Positions 1-8,722 of a DNA stretch of 64,000 nt are shown piece after piece (positions within the stretch are counted from its first letter, which is position 1; every line of letters begins with the position of its first letter). The stretch covers positions 1 to 64,000 of the forward strand of contig CAMDBX010000007.1 in the NCBI GenBank assembly GCA_945889445.1, in the 5' to 3' direction. The position numbers and the translations under genes were made by a program. Origin of the DNA: Rhizobium sp. Q54. GTDB lineage: Bacteria; Pseudomonadota; Alphaproteobacteria; Rhizobiales; Aestuariivirgaceae. The notes below the pieces were generated by a model, which worked only from the letters and a program-made list of their open reading frames with translations, ran no database searches and was not told the DNA's origin.

Positions 1-228
1 GATGCGTTCCGGCAGTCGCTGGCACATCACGGCAACGGGTTCCTCGCCGTAGGTCGAGATGAGGTCTGAGAGAGCTGCGAAGATCGCAGCGGTGGCGATG
101 CAGTCCCGGTCGACGCCCTCATGGGCAGCTTCTTCCCAGGCATCGAGAAGATACTGCAGAGCGAGCTGCTTCTCCTCGGAGGGCATCGGGGTGTAGGTCC
201 GTTGCGAAGTCTTCAACATGCTTTCCAT
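1..228 (-). CDS. Hypothetical protein, partial (C-terminus beyond window edge)
   Basis: The frame is open from an ATG at 228 to the left edge, giving 76 residues with no stop, so the gene continues outside the window. It begins MESMLKTSQRTYTPMPSEEK and continues with a soluble, acidic, probably helical sequence. A second in-frame ATG at 219 is an alternative start. There is no signal peptide or membrane segment. I do not recognise the family. A perfect CtrA box (300-315) lies about 72 bases upstream, so cell-cycle control of this gene is an inference from the sequence. Confidence 0.6.
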   Translation of the reverse strand, partial: MESMLKTSQRTYTPMPSEEKQLALQYLLDAWEEAAHEGVDRDCIATAAIFAALSDLISTYGEEPVAVMCQRLPERI

Positions 229-299
229 CTTTCAGCAGCGTGATGCCGCCTTGTGTGAGAGGGACCATAGCAATTGCTTCGATGCGGGCTACTCGTTCC

Positions 300-315
300 T
301 TAAACGAGGGTTAAC
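300..315. promoter_or_regulatory. CtrA box, perfect TTAA-N7-TTAAC
   Basis: The bases read TTAA, seven bases (acgaggg), then TTAAC. This exactly matches the binding consensus of the alphaproteobacterial cell-cycle regulator CtrA. It lies between the 3' end of the Nudix gene and the start of the minus-strand partial gene, so the likely target is the gene starting at 228. Function is inferred from the consensus alone. Confidence 0.6.
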
Positions 316-329
316 TTCGGCGGCGTAAA

Positions 330-347
330 CCTTAATGGATATTAAGG
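330..347. terminator. Short hairpin at the end of the Nudix gene
   Basis: Perfect 7-bp inverted repeat (ccttaat/attaagg) with a 4-base loop, overlapping the Nudix stop codon at 332-334. It may act as a 3' hairpin, but it is AT-rich and lacks a clear U-tract, so its role as a terminator is uncertain. Confidence 0.3.
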
Positions 348-760
348 ATTTTGCGCGCGGTGGCGATCGCGTCGGCGATGTTCGGTGCAAGCGTGAAGCC
401 ACCGAGATGATCGGGGTCGGCCCATGTCACGTCAGCCGCGTCACTCGCTGCAACAGGCTCTTCGGGTCCTGCGATTCCGATATATGACGCGATCACATAG
501 TGCACGGTGAGGAGCCCATTCTCGTCACGCCGGATCACGTCATAGAGCCCGAGCAGGCCCTGGAAGCGCGCGGTCATGCCGGTCTCCTCGTGCAGCTCGC
601 GCGCCGCGGCCTCCTCGAGTTTCTCGCCCGCTTCCACGTGGCCGCCGGGGAAGGCCCAGATGCCCTTGGGTGGCTTGGCGCGCTGCACCAGCAGCACCTT
701 GCCGCCCCGCCAGACCGAGGCCGAAACGCCGAGCTTCGGCCACTGTTGCTCACCCGCCAT
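332..760 (-). CDS. Nudix hydrolase
   Basis: A 142-aa protein with a complete Nudix box, GX5EX7REUXEEXGU, from Gly40 to Met62 (core RELHEETGM), which binds the metal and hydrolyses a nucleoside diphosphate linked to another group. The substrate cannot be read from sequence; the GIWAFPGGHVEAGE context is typical of small ADP-ribose pyrophosphatase or MutT-like housecleaning enzymes. The start (ATG at 758-760) is only 20 bases from the divergent SRAP gene, so the two must share a very short promoter region. The protein is cytoplasmic with no signal peptide. Confidence 0.9.
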   Translation of the reverse strand: MAGEQQWPKLGVSASVWRGGKVLLVQRAKPPKGIWAFPGGHVEAGEKLEEAAARELHEETGMTARFQGLLGLYDVIRRDENGLLTVHYVIASYIGIAGPEEPVAASDAADVTWADPDHLGGFTLAPNIADAIATARKILNIH

Positions 761-780
761 TCGTGATTATTCTCCGCCCC

Positions 781-1443
781 ATGTGCGGACTTTATAGCCT
801 GGCGAAGAGCCCCCGGGAAACCAAAGCCTGGTTCAAGTACCAGGAGGACGAGGATTTTCCGCCGCGCGCCCATGTGGCGCCGGGCCAGCCCATTGGGGTG
901 GTGCGCATGGAGCACGGCGCGCGGCATTTCGCATTGGTGCGCTGGGGCTTCATCCCGTCCTGGGTGAAGGAGGTGAAGCCCGGCAAGCCATTGATCAACG
1001 CGCGCGGCGAGACGGTGATGGAGAAGCCTTCCTTCCGCAACGCCATGCGCCGCCGCCGCTGCCTGGTGCCCGCCGATGGCTATTACGAATGGTCAGGGGC
1101 GGAAGGCCGCAAGGTGCCGTTCTTCGTGCAGGCCGCCGACAAGGGCCTCTTCGCGCTGGCGGGCCTGTGGGAGCACTGGATGGGGACCGATGGCTCCGAA
1201 CTCGAAACCGCCGTGCTGATGACCATCGCGCCCAATGCGGAACTCGCCACGATCCATGACCGCATGCCGGTCATCATCGCACCGGAGGACTACGAGACGT
1301 GGCTGACAGGCGAGGTGGAGGACGCGGCACGGCTCATCCGCCCCGCACCTGATGGCAGCTTCGTGATGGAGCCCACCACCATCGGCCGCGCCGCAGCGCC
1401 CAAGCCGCCACCGAAGAAGCCGGATCAGATGACACTCTTCTGA
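781..1443 (+). CDS. SOS response-associated peptidase (SRAP/HMCES family)
   Basis: A 220-aa SRAP-domain protein. The start at 781 is chosen because Cys2 (MCGLYS) is the catalytic residue and becomes the N-terminus after Met removal; upstream in-frame codons overlap the Nudix promoter and would bury it. Other active-site residues are visible: Asn73/Arg75 (INARGET), Glu103 (ADGYYEW) and His159 (IHDRMP). Family members cross-link to abasic sites in single-stranded DNA and protect them. The length is typical. The neighbouring divergent Nudix hydrolase could form a nucleotide-damage pair with it, which is an inference. Confidence 0.92.
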   Translation: MCGLYSLAKSPRETKAWFKYQEDEDFPPRAHVAPGQPIGVVRMEHGARHFALVRWGFIPSWVKEVKPGKPLINARGETVMEKPSFRNAMRRRRCLVPADGYYEWSGAEGRKVPFFVQAADKGLFALAGLWEHWMGTDGSELETAVLMTIAPNAELATIHDRMPVIIAPEDYETWLTGEVEDAARLIRPAPDGSFVMEPTTIGRAAAPKPPPKKPDQMTLF

Positions 1444-1450
1444 CCGGGGT

Positions 1451-2845
1451 TCACTCCGGCAGGACGCGGCCTGGGTTGAGGATGCTGTTGGGGTCCAGCA
1501 TGCGCTTCAGGCCGCGCATCATGTCGAGTTCGACGGGCGACTTGATGTCGGGCATGCGGTGCGCCTTGAGCCGCCCGATGCCGTGCTCGGCGCTGATCGA
1601 GCCGTTGAAGCGGCCCACCACCTCGAACACCACGTCGTTCATCTCGTTCCACATGTCGAGGAAGCGGGCCTTGTCCATGCCGACGGGCTGCGAGATGTTG
1701 TAATGGATGTTGCCGTCGCCCAGGTGCCCGAAGGACACGAAGCGCGCGCCCGGCACGAGGCGCGAGACGGCGGCATCGGCCTCCACCAGGAACTGCGGCA
1801 CCTTCGACACCGGCACCGCGACGTCATGCTTGATCGAGCCGCCCTCGGGCTTCTGTGATTCCGAAATCAGTTCGCGCGCCGTCCAGAAGTCGTGGCGCTG
1901 CGCATCCGACTGGGCGAGTGCCGCATCGGTGACTAGGCCGCGCGCCATGGCGGCCTCGAAGATCGCCATCATCGCTCCCGGCACCGGGTCGGAGAGTTCG
2001 GCCAGAACATACCAGGGCGAGGCCTCCGCCAGCGGGTGGCGCACGCCCGCGTGGCGGATCGAAAACTGCAGGGCAATTTCGGCGATGAGTTCGAAGCCCA
2101 CCACGCGATTGCCGCTCATGTCCTGCGCGAGCGACAGCAGGTCCACCGCGGCCTGTGGCGAGGGCACCGCGATGAAGGCCGTTTCGCGCGACTTCGGCCT
2201 GGGGACCAGCTTCATCACGGCGGCGGTGATGATGCCGAGCGTTCCTTCCGCGCCGATGAACAGGTCGCGCAGGTCATAGCCTGTGTTGTCCTTGCGCAGG
2301 CGCTTGAGGCCGTTCCAGATGCGGCCATCAGCCAGCACCACCTCGAGGCCGAGGCACAGGTCACGCGTGTTGCCATAGGCGATGACGTTGAGGCCGCCGG
2401 CATTGGTGGAGAGATTGCCGCCGATCCGGCAGGAGCCTTCGGACGCGAGGCTCAAGGGGAACAGCCGGTCCACCGCATCTGCTGCGTCCTGCACCGACTT
2501 GAGCACGGCGCCGGCCTCGACCGTGATCGTGTTGTCGGCGGGGTCGACGTCGAGGATGCGGGTCATGCGGTCGAGTGACAGCACGACCTCGTTCCCGGCA
2601 TCGGTTGGAATCTGTCCGCCGCACAGGCCGGTGTTGCCGCCCTGCGGCACGATGGCCGTGCGCGTCTCGTTGGCGATCGTCAGAATGCGGCTGACCTCCT
2701 CGGTCGAGCCGGGGCGCAGGACCAGCGGCGAGCGGCCCGTCCAGATCTGCCGCCATTCGCGCATGTAGCCGTCCATCTCGGCCGCGTTGCGGATGGCGTG
2801 CGCCTCGCCGACCACGGCGGCAAGGCGGTTCAGGGCATCGCTCAT
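1451..2845 (-). CDS. FAD-binding oxidoreductase, GlcD / D-2-hydroxyacid dehydrogenase family
   Basis: A 464-aa flavoprotein of the vanillyl-alcohol-oxidase/GlcD type. The N-terminal FAD domain carries VPQGGNTGLCGG near residue 70 and GGNLSTNAGG near residue 145. The C-terminal cap domain ends with the conserved SAEHGIGRLK block. Relatives oxidise D-lactate, glycolate or D-2-hydroxyglutarate to the 2-oxo acid; the exact substrate cannot be assigned. Its start overlaps the stop of the upstream tsaC gene by 4 nt (ATGA), so they are co-transcribed. It converges on the SRAP gene with a 7-base gap. Confidence 0.88.
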   Translation of the reverse strand: MSDALNRLAAVVGEAHAIRNAAEMDGYMREWRQIWTGRSPLVLRPGSTEEVSRILTIANETRTAIVPQGGNTGLCGGQIPTDAGNEVVLSLDRMTRILDVDPADNTITVEAGAVLKSVQDAADAVDRLFPLSLASEGSCRIGGNLSTNAGGLNVIAYGNTRDLCLGLEVVLADGRIWNGLKRLRKDNTGYDLRDLFIGAEGTLGIITAAVMKLVPRPKSRETAFIAVPSPQAAVDLLSLAQDMSGNRVVGFELIAEIALQFSIRHAGVRHPLAEASPWYVLAELSDPVPGAMMAIFEAAMARGLVTDAALAQSDAQRHDFWTARELISESQKPEGGSIKHDVAVPVSKVPQFLVEADAAVSRLVPGARFVSFGHLGDGNIHYNISQPVGMDKARFLDMWNEMNDVVFEVVGRFNGSISAEHGIGRLKAHRMPDIKSPVELDMMRGLKRMLDPNSILNPGRVLPE

Positions 2846-3780
2846 GAGGCATCCCTTGGCGCAGCGGCGCGCAGCAGGCGGTCGTTGATGGCCTCGCCGA
2901 GGTCCTGGTGCGGAATGGGGGCGACCGCGATTCGGGCGACACCGGTCGCGTCAATCTCGTGCAGCAGGCGGAACAGGCTGGCGGCGGCCTCGACAAGGTC
3001 GCCGGTGGCGGACAGCGTCCACGGCCCATGGGCGTGCAGCCTGCCGAAGCCGAGATAGGCCTCGCCCGCGCGCGGGGCATCCGCGTTGAGGCGAAGTTCG
3101 GCGTGGGGCGCGTAGTGGCTCAGCAACTGGCCCGGCGCATGGGGGCGGGCGGAATGGGATTCGACCGCGATGGCGTGGCCCAGCACCCTCTCGATTTCGG
3201 CTCTGGGTACCCCGCCGTGGCGCAGCAGCCTGGGACCATCATCGAGGAAGCTGACGACGGTCGACTCGACCCCCACCTTGCAGCGGCCACCGTCAAGCAC
3301 CATGACCACCTTGTCCTTCAGGTGCCGGCGCACGTGCTCTGCCGTGGTGGGGCTGATCTTGCCCGAGGGGTTGGCGCTTGGCGCCACAACGGGGCGACCG
3401 GTGGCCTTGAGCAACGCAAGGGCCATGGGGTGAGAGGGAACGCGGATGGCGATCGAGCCGAGGCCGGAACTCGCCAGCAGCGACACCGGGCAGTCAGGCG
3501 CACGCGGCACGACGAGACTGAGGGGGCCGGGCCAGAAGGCCTGGGCCAGCGCCTTTGCCTCCGGGCTGAAGTCACCCAGCGCGAAGGCAGCTTCGGCGTC
3601 TGGCACATGGGCGATGAGCGGGTTGAAGGACGGGCGGCCCTTGGCGGCATAGACGCGGGCCACCGCCTCGCCATTGGTGGCATCCGCCCCCAGGCCATAG
3701 ACCGTCTCGGTGGGGAAGGCCACGAGATGCCCGTCGCGCAGGGCCTGTGCGGCGGCGTCGATGTCGTTGTGGTGGACCAT
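2842..3780 (-). CDS. L-threonylcarbamoyladenylate synthase (TsaC/Sua5)
   Basis: A 312-aa Sua5-type enzyme making threonylcarbamoyl-AMP from threonine, bicarbonate and ATP for the tRNA t6A37 modification. The YrdC fold is clear: FPTETVYGLGADA at residues 22-34, the KGR motif at 47-49 followed by PSFNPL, and PSANPSG further on. The C-terminal extension after HAPGQLLSHYAPHAEL is the Sua5 domain, so this is the long form rather than short TsaC. The start is ATG 3778-3780; the open frame runs further upstream but into the divergent deacetylase gene. The downstream GlcD-like gene overlaps by 4 nt. Confidence 0.93.
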   Translation of the reverse strand: MVHHNDIDAAAQALRDGHLVAFPTETVYGLGADATNGEAVARVYAAKGRPSFNPLIAHVPDAEAAFALGDFSPEAKALAQAFWPGPLSLVVPRAPDCPVSLLASSGLGSIAIRVPSHPMALALLKATGRPVVAPSANPSGKISPTTAEHVRRHLKDKVVMVLDGGRCKVGVESTVVSFLDDGPRLLRHGGVPRAEIERVLGHAIAVESHSARPHAPGQLLSHYAPHAELRLNADAPRAGEAYLGFGRLHAHGPWTLSATGDLVEAAASLFRLLHEIDATGVARIAVAPIPHQDLGEAINDRLLRAAAPRDAS

Positions 3781-3826
3781 CCGGGCTCTATAGCAGTCCG
3801 CGCTTGAAGGGGCTAGAACGGGGGCC

Positions 3827-4807
3827 ATGACCACCCTGCTTTTCACGCATCCCTCGTCCCTCCGCCACGTGACGCCCAATGGCCACCCCGAACGGGTCGA
3901 CCGCATCAAGGCGGTGAACCAGATTCTCGCCAATCCGCATTTCAATGACCTCGCACGCCGCGAGGCGCCGCTGGGCCGCGACGAGGACATCCTGCGCGCC
4001 CATGCCTATGAGCACCTTGAGCGCATCCGCGCCATGGCGCCCGCCGAGGGCATGGAATACCTCGACCCTGACACGGTGATGTCGGTGGGTTCGCTGGAGG
4101 CAGCGCTGACCGCCGTGGGGGCTGCCACCGCCGGGGTGGACGCCGTGTTCACCGGCGAGGCCGACAACGTGTTCTGCGCCACGCGCCCGCCCGGCCACCA
4201 TGCCGAGACCAGGCGCGCCATGGGCTTCTGCCTGTTCAACCAGGCGGCCATCGCCGCGCATTACGCGCGCCACAAATATGATGCGGAGCGGGTGGCGGTC
4301 GTGGACTTCGACGTGCACCACGGCAATGGCACGCAGGACATCTTCTGGTCGGACGCCAACATGTTCTATGGCTCGACCCACCAGATGCCGCTCTACCCCG
4401 GCACGGGCGACGTGCAGGAGACGGGCGTGGGAAACATCTTCAACGCGCCGCTCCGTGCGGGTGATGGTGGCGAGCAGTTCCGCGAGGCGATGAACTCGGT
4501 GATCCTGCCCGCACTCGACGTGTTCGCACCCGACCTCGTGATCGTCTCCGCTGGCTTTGACGCGCACCACCGCGACCCTCTCGGCAGCCTGCAGCTGACG
4601 GAAGAGGATTTCGCCTGGGCCACGCTGAAGCTGATGGAGGCAGCCGAGGTCCATTGCGGTGGCCGCCTCGTCTCGGTGCTGGAAGGTGGCTATGACCTGC
4701 AGGGACTTGCGGCCTCGGTTGGAATTCACGTGCAGGCGCTCATGCGCGGCAATGCCGGGATGGTCGAGGAAACGGAATTCGAAGACGACGACGAGGACGA
4801 GATCTGA
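3827..4807 (+). CDS. Histone deacetylase superfamily amidohydrolase
   Basis: A 326-aa zinc-dependent deacetylase of the class II HDAC / acetoin-utilisation / acetylpolyamine amidohydrolase superfamily. Catalytic features: PPGHHAE (His124, His125), [11 protein letters not shown] (Asp160, Asp162, His164), [11 protein letters not shown] and the LEGGYDL block near the C-terminus. The last 12 residues are strongly acidic (EDDDEDEI). The natural substrate in bacteria is generally unknown. The stop codon overlaps the xseB start (TGATG), a linkage also seen in other Hyphomicrobiales. Confidence 0.9.
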   Translation: MTTLLFTHPSSLRHVTPNGHPERVDRIKAVNQILANPHFNDLARREAPLGRDEDILRAHAYEHLERIRAMAPAEGMEYLDPDTVMSVGSLEAALTAVGAATAGVDAVFTGEADNVFCATRPPGHHAETRRAMGFCLFNQAAIAAHYARHKYDAERVAVVDFDVHHGNGTQDIFWSDANMFYGSTHQMPLYPGTGDVQETGVGNIFNAPLRAGDGGEQFREAMNSVILPALDVFAPDLVIVSAGFDAHHRDPLGSLQLTEEDFAWATLKLMEAAEVHCGGRLVSVLEGGYDLQGLAASVGIHVQALMRGNAGMVEETEFEDDDEDEI

Positions 4808-5052
4808 TGAGCGAACACGCCGACATCGCCAGCCTGCCCTTCGAGAAGGCGCTTGCCGAACTGGAGCAGATCGTGACGAGGCTCGAGTCCGGCAAGGTGG
4901 ACCTCGAGCAGTCGATCGCCATCTATGAGCGCGGCGAAGCGCTGAAGAAGCATTGCGAGACGCTGCTGAAGGCCGCCGAGGCCCGCATCGAGAAGATCAC
5001 GCTCAAGCCCGACGGCACGCCGTCCGGCACCGAACCCCTGGATGTCGACTAG
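4807..5052 (+). CDS. xseB: Exodeoxyribonuclease VII small subunit
   Basis: An 81-aa protein of typical length for XseB. The helical hairpin [20 protein letters not shown] followed by [20 protein letters not shown] is the family signature. It pairs with XseA (not in this window) to degrade single-stranded DNA from both ends into oligonucleotides. It is translationally coupled to the deacetylase upstream (1-nt overlap) and overlaps tlyA downstream by 11 nt. Confidence 0.95.
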   Translation: MSEHADIASLPFEKALAELEQIVTRLESGKVDLEQSIAIYERGEALKKHCETLLKAAEARIEKITLKPDGTPSGTEPLDVD

Positions 5053-5773
5053 GCAGCGCCTCGACGAGGCGCTCGTCGCCCGGGGCCTTTACCCTTCGCG
5101 CTCACGCGCGCGGGACGCGGTGCTGCGCGGCACGGTGAAGGTAGACGGCGAGCGGGCGGCGAAGCCCTCGCAGACGGTGGGGCCCAACACTGTGCTGACC
5201 ATCGAAGACGAGGCGCAGGGATATGTCTCGCGGGCGGCCCTCAAGCTGAAACATGGGCTGGTGCAGTTCGGCATTGTGGCGCGGGGCAAGAATGCCCTCG
5301 ACATTGGCGCCTCGACCGGCGGCTTCACGCAGGTGCTGCTGGAAGAGGGCGCGGCCCATGTGACGGCCATCGATGTGGGCCACGGGCAGATGAAAATCGC
5401 GGACCCGCGCGTGACGCTCATCGAGGGGCTCAATGCACGTGATCTGTCTACGGAGCATCTTGACCGACCCATACATCTCATCGTCTGTGACGTGAGCTTC
5501 ATTTCGCTGAAGCTGGCATTGCCGGCAGCGCTAGAACTGGCGGAGGAGGGCGCCCTGCTGGTGGCGCTGATCAAGCCGCAGTTCGAGGCGGGCAGGGACG
5601 CGATCGGCAAGGGCGGGCTCGTGACGGACCCGGAAGTACATGAGCGGGTTTGCGCGGAGATCACGGATTTTCTGCGCTCGCAGGGCTGGCGGGTGCTGGG
5701 GGTGACGGCCTCGCCGGTGGAGGGTGGCGACGGGAACCGGGAGTTTCTGGTGTCGGCAGGGAAGCTAGGCTGA
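5042..5773 (+). CDS. TlyA family RNA 2'-O-methyltransferase
   Basis: A 243-aa protein with an N-terminal S4 RNA-binding domain (residues about 1-60, [13 protein letters not shown]...GTVKVDG) and a C-terminal FtsJ-type SAM methyltransferase domain ([16 protein letters not shown], then VCDVSFISL and LIKPQFEAG). The family modifies rRNA cytidine 2'-OH groups; older annotations call it hemolysin A. Translation starts inside xseB. In many Hyphomicrobiales dxs lies between xseB and tlyA; here it is absent and the genes overlap. Confidence 0.92.
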   Translation: MSTRQRLDEALVARGLYPSRSRARDAVLRGTVKVDGERAAKPSQTVGPNTVLTIEDEAQGYVSRAALKLKHGLVQFGIVARGKNALDIGASTGGFTQVLLEEGAAHVTAIDVGHGQMKIADPRVTLIEGLNARDLSTEHLDRPIHLIVCDVSFISLKLALPAALELAEEGALLVALIKPQFEAGRDAIGKGGLVTDPEVHERVCAEITDFLRSQGWRVLGVTASPVEGGDGNREFLVSAGKLG

Positions 5774-5789
5774 AATCAACCCTTGTGTC

Positions 5790-5871
5790 CGTCACCCCAG
5801 CGAAAGCTAGGGTCCAGATTTGGGCGCTTGAGCCTGCGGAAAGCTGGGTCCCGGCTTTCGCCGGGATGACG
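5790..5871. repeat. Palindromic intergenic repeat between convergent tlyA and aroC
   Basis: The left arm (5790-5817, cgtcaccccagcgaaagc...) is an imperfect inverted copy of the right arm (5844-5871, ...ggctttcgccgggatgacg), separated by 26 bases. GC-rich palindromes with a cgaaagc/gctttcg core are a common dispersed type in alphaproteobacterial genomes. It sits just after the tlyA stop and could fold as a 3' hairpin. Confidence 0.6.
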
Positions 5872-5920
5872 CTTCTTAGAAAACGATATCTCAAGTGAAA
5901 CCGTTTTCGGAATTTAATCC

Positions 5921-5949
5921 TTGACTTTTTATTCCTATGATGCTATATT
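5921..5949 (+). promoter_or_regulatory. Candidate sigma70 promoter pointing into the aroC 3' end
   Basis: TTGACT (5921-5926), a 17-base spacer, then TATATT (5944-5949). Each hexamer is one base from consensus, and the flank is AT-rich in a GC-rich genome. No plus-strand gene follows; transcription would run antisense to aroC. A short hairpin, ccagca...tgctgg, follows directly. Prediction from sequence only. Confidence 0.35.
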
Positions 5950-5991
5950 CCAGCAATGCTTCTTCTGCTGGTTTACATCGTTGGACGGTTT

Positions 5992-7077
5992 CTAGCCCAC
6001 CTGGCCGCGGTGGCGCAGGAAGTGGTCGGCGAGCACCAGGGCCATCATGGCCTCGCCCACCGGAACGGCGCGGATTCCGACGCACGGGTCGTGGCGGCCC
6101 TTGGTCATCACGTCGACGTCCTCTCCCTGCGCGGAGACGCTGCGCTTGGAGGTGAGGATGGACGAGGTGGGCTTGACGGCGAAGCGCACAACAACGTCCT
6201 GACCGGTGGAAATGCCACCCAGAATGCCGCCCGCATTGTTGGAGAGGAATGCGGGCTTGCCCCGGCGCATGCGAATTTCGTCGGCGTTGTCTTCGCCCGA
6301 GAGTTCGGCGGAGGCGAAGCCCGCGCCGATCTCGACTCCCTTCACGGCATTGATGCTCATCATGGCGGCAGCGAGGTCTCCATCGAGCTTGCCATAGAGG
6401 GGTGCACCCCAGCCCGAGGGAACGCCGCTTGCCGTCACCTCGATGACCGCACCAATCGAGGAACCGGACTTGCGAACACCGTCCAGATAGTCCTCGAAGA
6501 ATTTCGCCGCCTTGGCGTCGGGCGCGAAGAAGGGATTGCGATCAACCTCCGACCAGTCCCAGTTGGTCCGGTCGACCTTGTGCGGGCCCATCTGGATCAG
6601 CGCACCGCGGATGGAGACGCCGGGGATGATCTTGCGGGCCACGGCGCCTGCGGCGACGCGCGCCGCCGTTTCGCGCGCCGAGGAGCGGCCGCCACCCCTG
6701 TAGTCACGGATGCCGTATTTGGCCTGGTAGGTCATGTCGGCGTGGCCGGGGCGGAACTTGTCCCTGATCTCGGCATAGTCCTTGGAGCGCTGGTCGACGT
6801 TCTCGATCATCAGCATGATCGGCGCGCCGGTGGTGACGGGGCCGCCGGTGCGGTCATCTTCGAAGACGCCGGAGAGGATCTTCACCTGGTCCGGCTCCTG
6901 GCGCTGGGTGGTGAAGCGCGACTGGCCGGGGCGGCGCTTGTCGAGGAAGGTCTGGATGTCCTCAACCGTCAGCCGAATGTTGGGCGGGCAGCCGTCGACG
7001 ATGCAGCCAAGGGCGGGCCCATGGCTTTCGCCGAAGGTGGTGACGCGGAGGAGGTGGCCGAAGGTGTTGTGCGACAT
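5992..7077 (-). CDS. aroC: Chorismate synthase
   Basis: A 361-aa enzyme converting 5-enolpyruvylshikimate-3-phosphate to chorismate with reduced FMN, the last shikimate-pathway step. Signatures: [17 protein letters not shown] near the N-terminus and [19 protein letters not shown] in the middle. The start is [10 protein letters not shown] at 7077; an ATG 36 bases upstream would add a proline-rich, non-conserved leader. It follows the histidine phosphatase gene by 10 bases, so fabI, the phosphatase gene and aroC probably form one operon. Confidence 0.96.
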   Translation of the reverse strand: MSHNTFGHLLRVTTFGESHGPALGCIVDGCPPNIRLTVEDIQTFLDKRRPGQSRFTTQRQEPDQVKILSGVFEDDRTGGPVTTGAPIMLMIENVDQRSKDYAEIRDKFRPGHADMTYQAKYGIRDYRGGGRSSARETAARVAAGAVARKIIPGVSIRGALIQMGPHKVDRTNWDWSEVDRNPFFAPDAKAAKFFEDYLDGVRKSGSSIGAVIEVTASGVPSGWGAPLYGKLDGDLAAAMMSINAVKGVEIGAGFASAELSGEDNADEIRMRRGKPAFLSNNAGGILGGISTGQDVVVRFAVKPTSSILTSKRSVSAQGEDVDVMTKGRHDPCVGIRAVPVGEAMMALVLADHFLRHRGQVG

Positions 7078-7087
7078 GGGCCTTTTC

Positions 7088-7693
7088 CTAGGCCCCATCG
7101 GCGGTGGCGTCAAACCACTCGGCCTTGCCGTCCGCCAGCTTGCAGTAGAAGCCCTGGCGCATGGTCAGCTCCACCAGGTCGCGGCGCGGCAGGCCGGCGA
7201 TCTCGGCGATCAGGCAGCGGCCGATGGCGCCGTGCGCCACGACCACGGTGGGGCGGTCCAGCGTATCGAGCCACTGGTTGATGCGGGCGTGGCCGTCCTC
7301 ATAGCTCTCGCCAGACTGTGGGCGCCAGGAATAGCGGTCCTCCGGGTGGGGCGGATAGATGGGCGAGGCCTTGAGCTCCCAGAAGGGCTTGCCCTCCCAG
7401 ACGCCGAAGCCCAGCTCGGTGACGGCAGGTTCGATGGCGACCTGCTCAGGCTCCAGCGCGAGCGCTTCCGCAATGTAGCCCATGGTCTGGCGGGCGCGCA
7501 GCAGCGGGCTGACGGCGAAGTTGAAATCGGGGTGGAAGTCGCGGACCCGTGTCAGCGCCCGTCCGACGGCGCGGGCCTGGCCGTGGCCCTTGGGGTTCAG
7601 CTCGATGTCGGTCCAGCCCTGGATCAGGCCCTGGACGTTCCAGTCCGTCTCGCCGTGGCGAACGAAATAGATGGGCGGCCGCTGCTTACTCAC
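7088..7693 (-). CDS. Histidine phosphatase family protein
   Basis: A 201-aa protein of the phosphoglycerate mutase/histidine phosphatase superfamily. The catalytic RHGETDWN motif starts at Arg12 with the phospho-accepting His13. A second conserved histidine is in [10 protein letters not shown] about residue 155, and Glu in [10 protein letters not shown] is also typical. The substrate is not identifiable; small dPGM-like homologues are usually broad-specificity phosphatases. It overlaps fabI by 8 nt upstream and lies 10 nt before aroC. Confidence 0.88.
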   Translation of the reverse strand: MSKQRPPIYFVRHGETDWNVQGLIQGWTDIELNPKGHGQARAVGRALTRVRDFHPDFNFAVSPLLRARQTMGYIAEALALEPEQVAIEPAVTELGFGVWEGKPFWELKASPIYPPHPEDRYSWRPQSGESYEDGHARINQWLDTLDRPTVVVAHGAIGRCLIAEIAGLPRRDLVELTMRQGFYCKLADGKAEWFDATADGA

Positions 7694-8510
7694 CGCTTCC
7701 GTTCACCGTGATGTCCGGCGCATCGGGGTTCTTCATGCCGACGATGTGGTAGCCCGCATCGACATGCAGGATCTCGCCGGTGACGCCGCGGCCGAGGTCG
7801 GAGAGCAGGTAGAAGCCCGAGTCGCCCACCTCATCGATGGTGACGGTGCGGCGCAGCGGCGAGTTGTATTCGTTCCAGCGCAGGATGTAGCGGAAGTCGC
7901 CGATGCCGGAGGCTGCCAGCGTCTTGATCGGGCCGGCCGAGATGGCGTTGACGCGAATGTTCTTGGGGCCAAGGTCAGCCGCCATGTAGCGCACCGAGGC
8001 TTCAAGACCGGCCTTGGCGACGCCCATCACGTTGTAATGCGGCATCCACTTTTCCGCGCCGTAATAGGTCAGCGTCAGCATCGAGCCGCCATTGGTCATC
8101 AGCTTCTCGGCGCGCTGGGCGACAGCCGTGAAGGAATAGACGCTGATGAACATCGTCTTGGTGAAATTGTCAGGGCTGGTGTCGACGTAGCGGCCCTGCA
8201 GCTCGTCCTTGTCGGAGAAGGCGATGGCGTGGACGACGAAGTCAAGCGAGCCCCACTCCTTGGCGATGGTCTCGAAGGTGGCGTCCATCGATGACATGTC
8301 GGTGACGTCGCAGGGGACCACGATCTTGGAGCCCAGTTCGGCAGCCAGCGGCTCCACCCGCTTCTTCAGGGCGTCACCCTGATAGGTGAAGGCGAGTTCG
8401 GCACCCTGCGCGGCGCAGGACTTGGCGATGCCCCAGGCGATGGACCGGTTGTTCGCAACGCCCATGATGAGGCCACGCTTGCCAGCCATCAAACCCTTGT
8501 TATCGCTCAT
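7686..8510 (-). CDS. fabI: Enoyl-[acyl-carrier-protein] reductase (NADH)
   Basis: A 274-aa short-chain reductase of the FabI subgroup, performing the last reduction in each cycle of type II fatty acid synthesis. Visible features: the atypical nucleotide-binding stretch GVANNRSIAWGIA near residue 17, HAIAFSDKDEL, and the catalytic tyrosine and lysine in the Y-x6-K block YNVMGVAK about residue 160. It is first in the fabI/phosphatase/aroC operon and is divergent from pdxH across about 210 bases. Confidence 0.95.
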   Translation of the reverse strand: MSDNKGLMAGKRGLIMGVANNRSIAWGIAKSCAAQGAELAFTYQGDALKKRVEPLAAELGSKIVVPCDVTDMSSMDATFETIAKEWGSLDFVVHAIAFSDKDELQGRYVDTSPDNFTKTMFISVYSFTAVAQRAEKLMTNGGSMLTLTYYGAEKWMPHYNVMGVAKAGLEASVRYMAADLGPKNIRVNAISAGPIKTLAASGIGDFRYILRWNEYNSPLRRTVTIDEVGDSGFYLLSDLGRGVTGEILHVDAGYHIVGMKNPDAPDITVNGSGE

Positions 8511-8722
8511 GATTGACCGTCCAGAAAACAGGTGGGCCGGGCGTTCCCCGGCGGTCGGTTAATTGACACAAAGCCGGGGGGAGGTCCACTGGAAAGAAAA
8601 TACGCAAGGAGCGAGGGGCGGACCTCAGGGGGCGGGCCTGGGACATGGCAGATGGTCTGCGGCGAAGGTTGATCCGTAGCCCGCACGGGTGGCATAACCA
8701 CATAAGAAATCAGGACTTGCAC

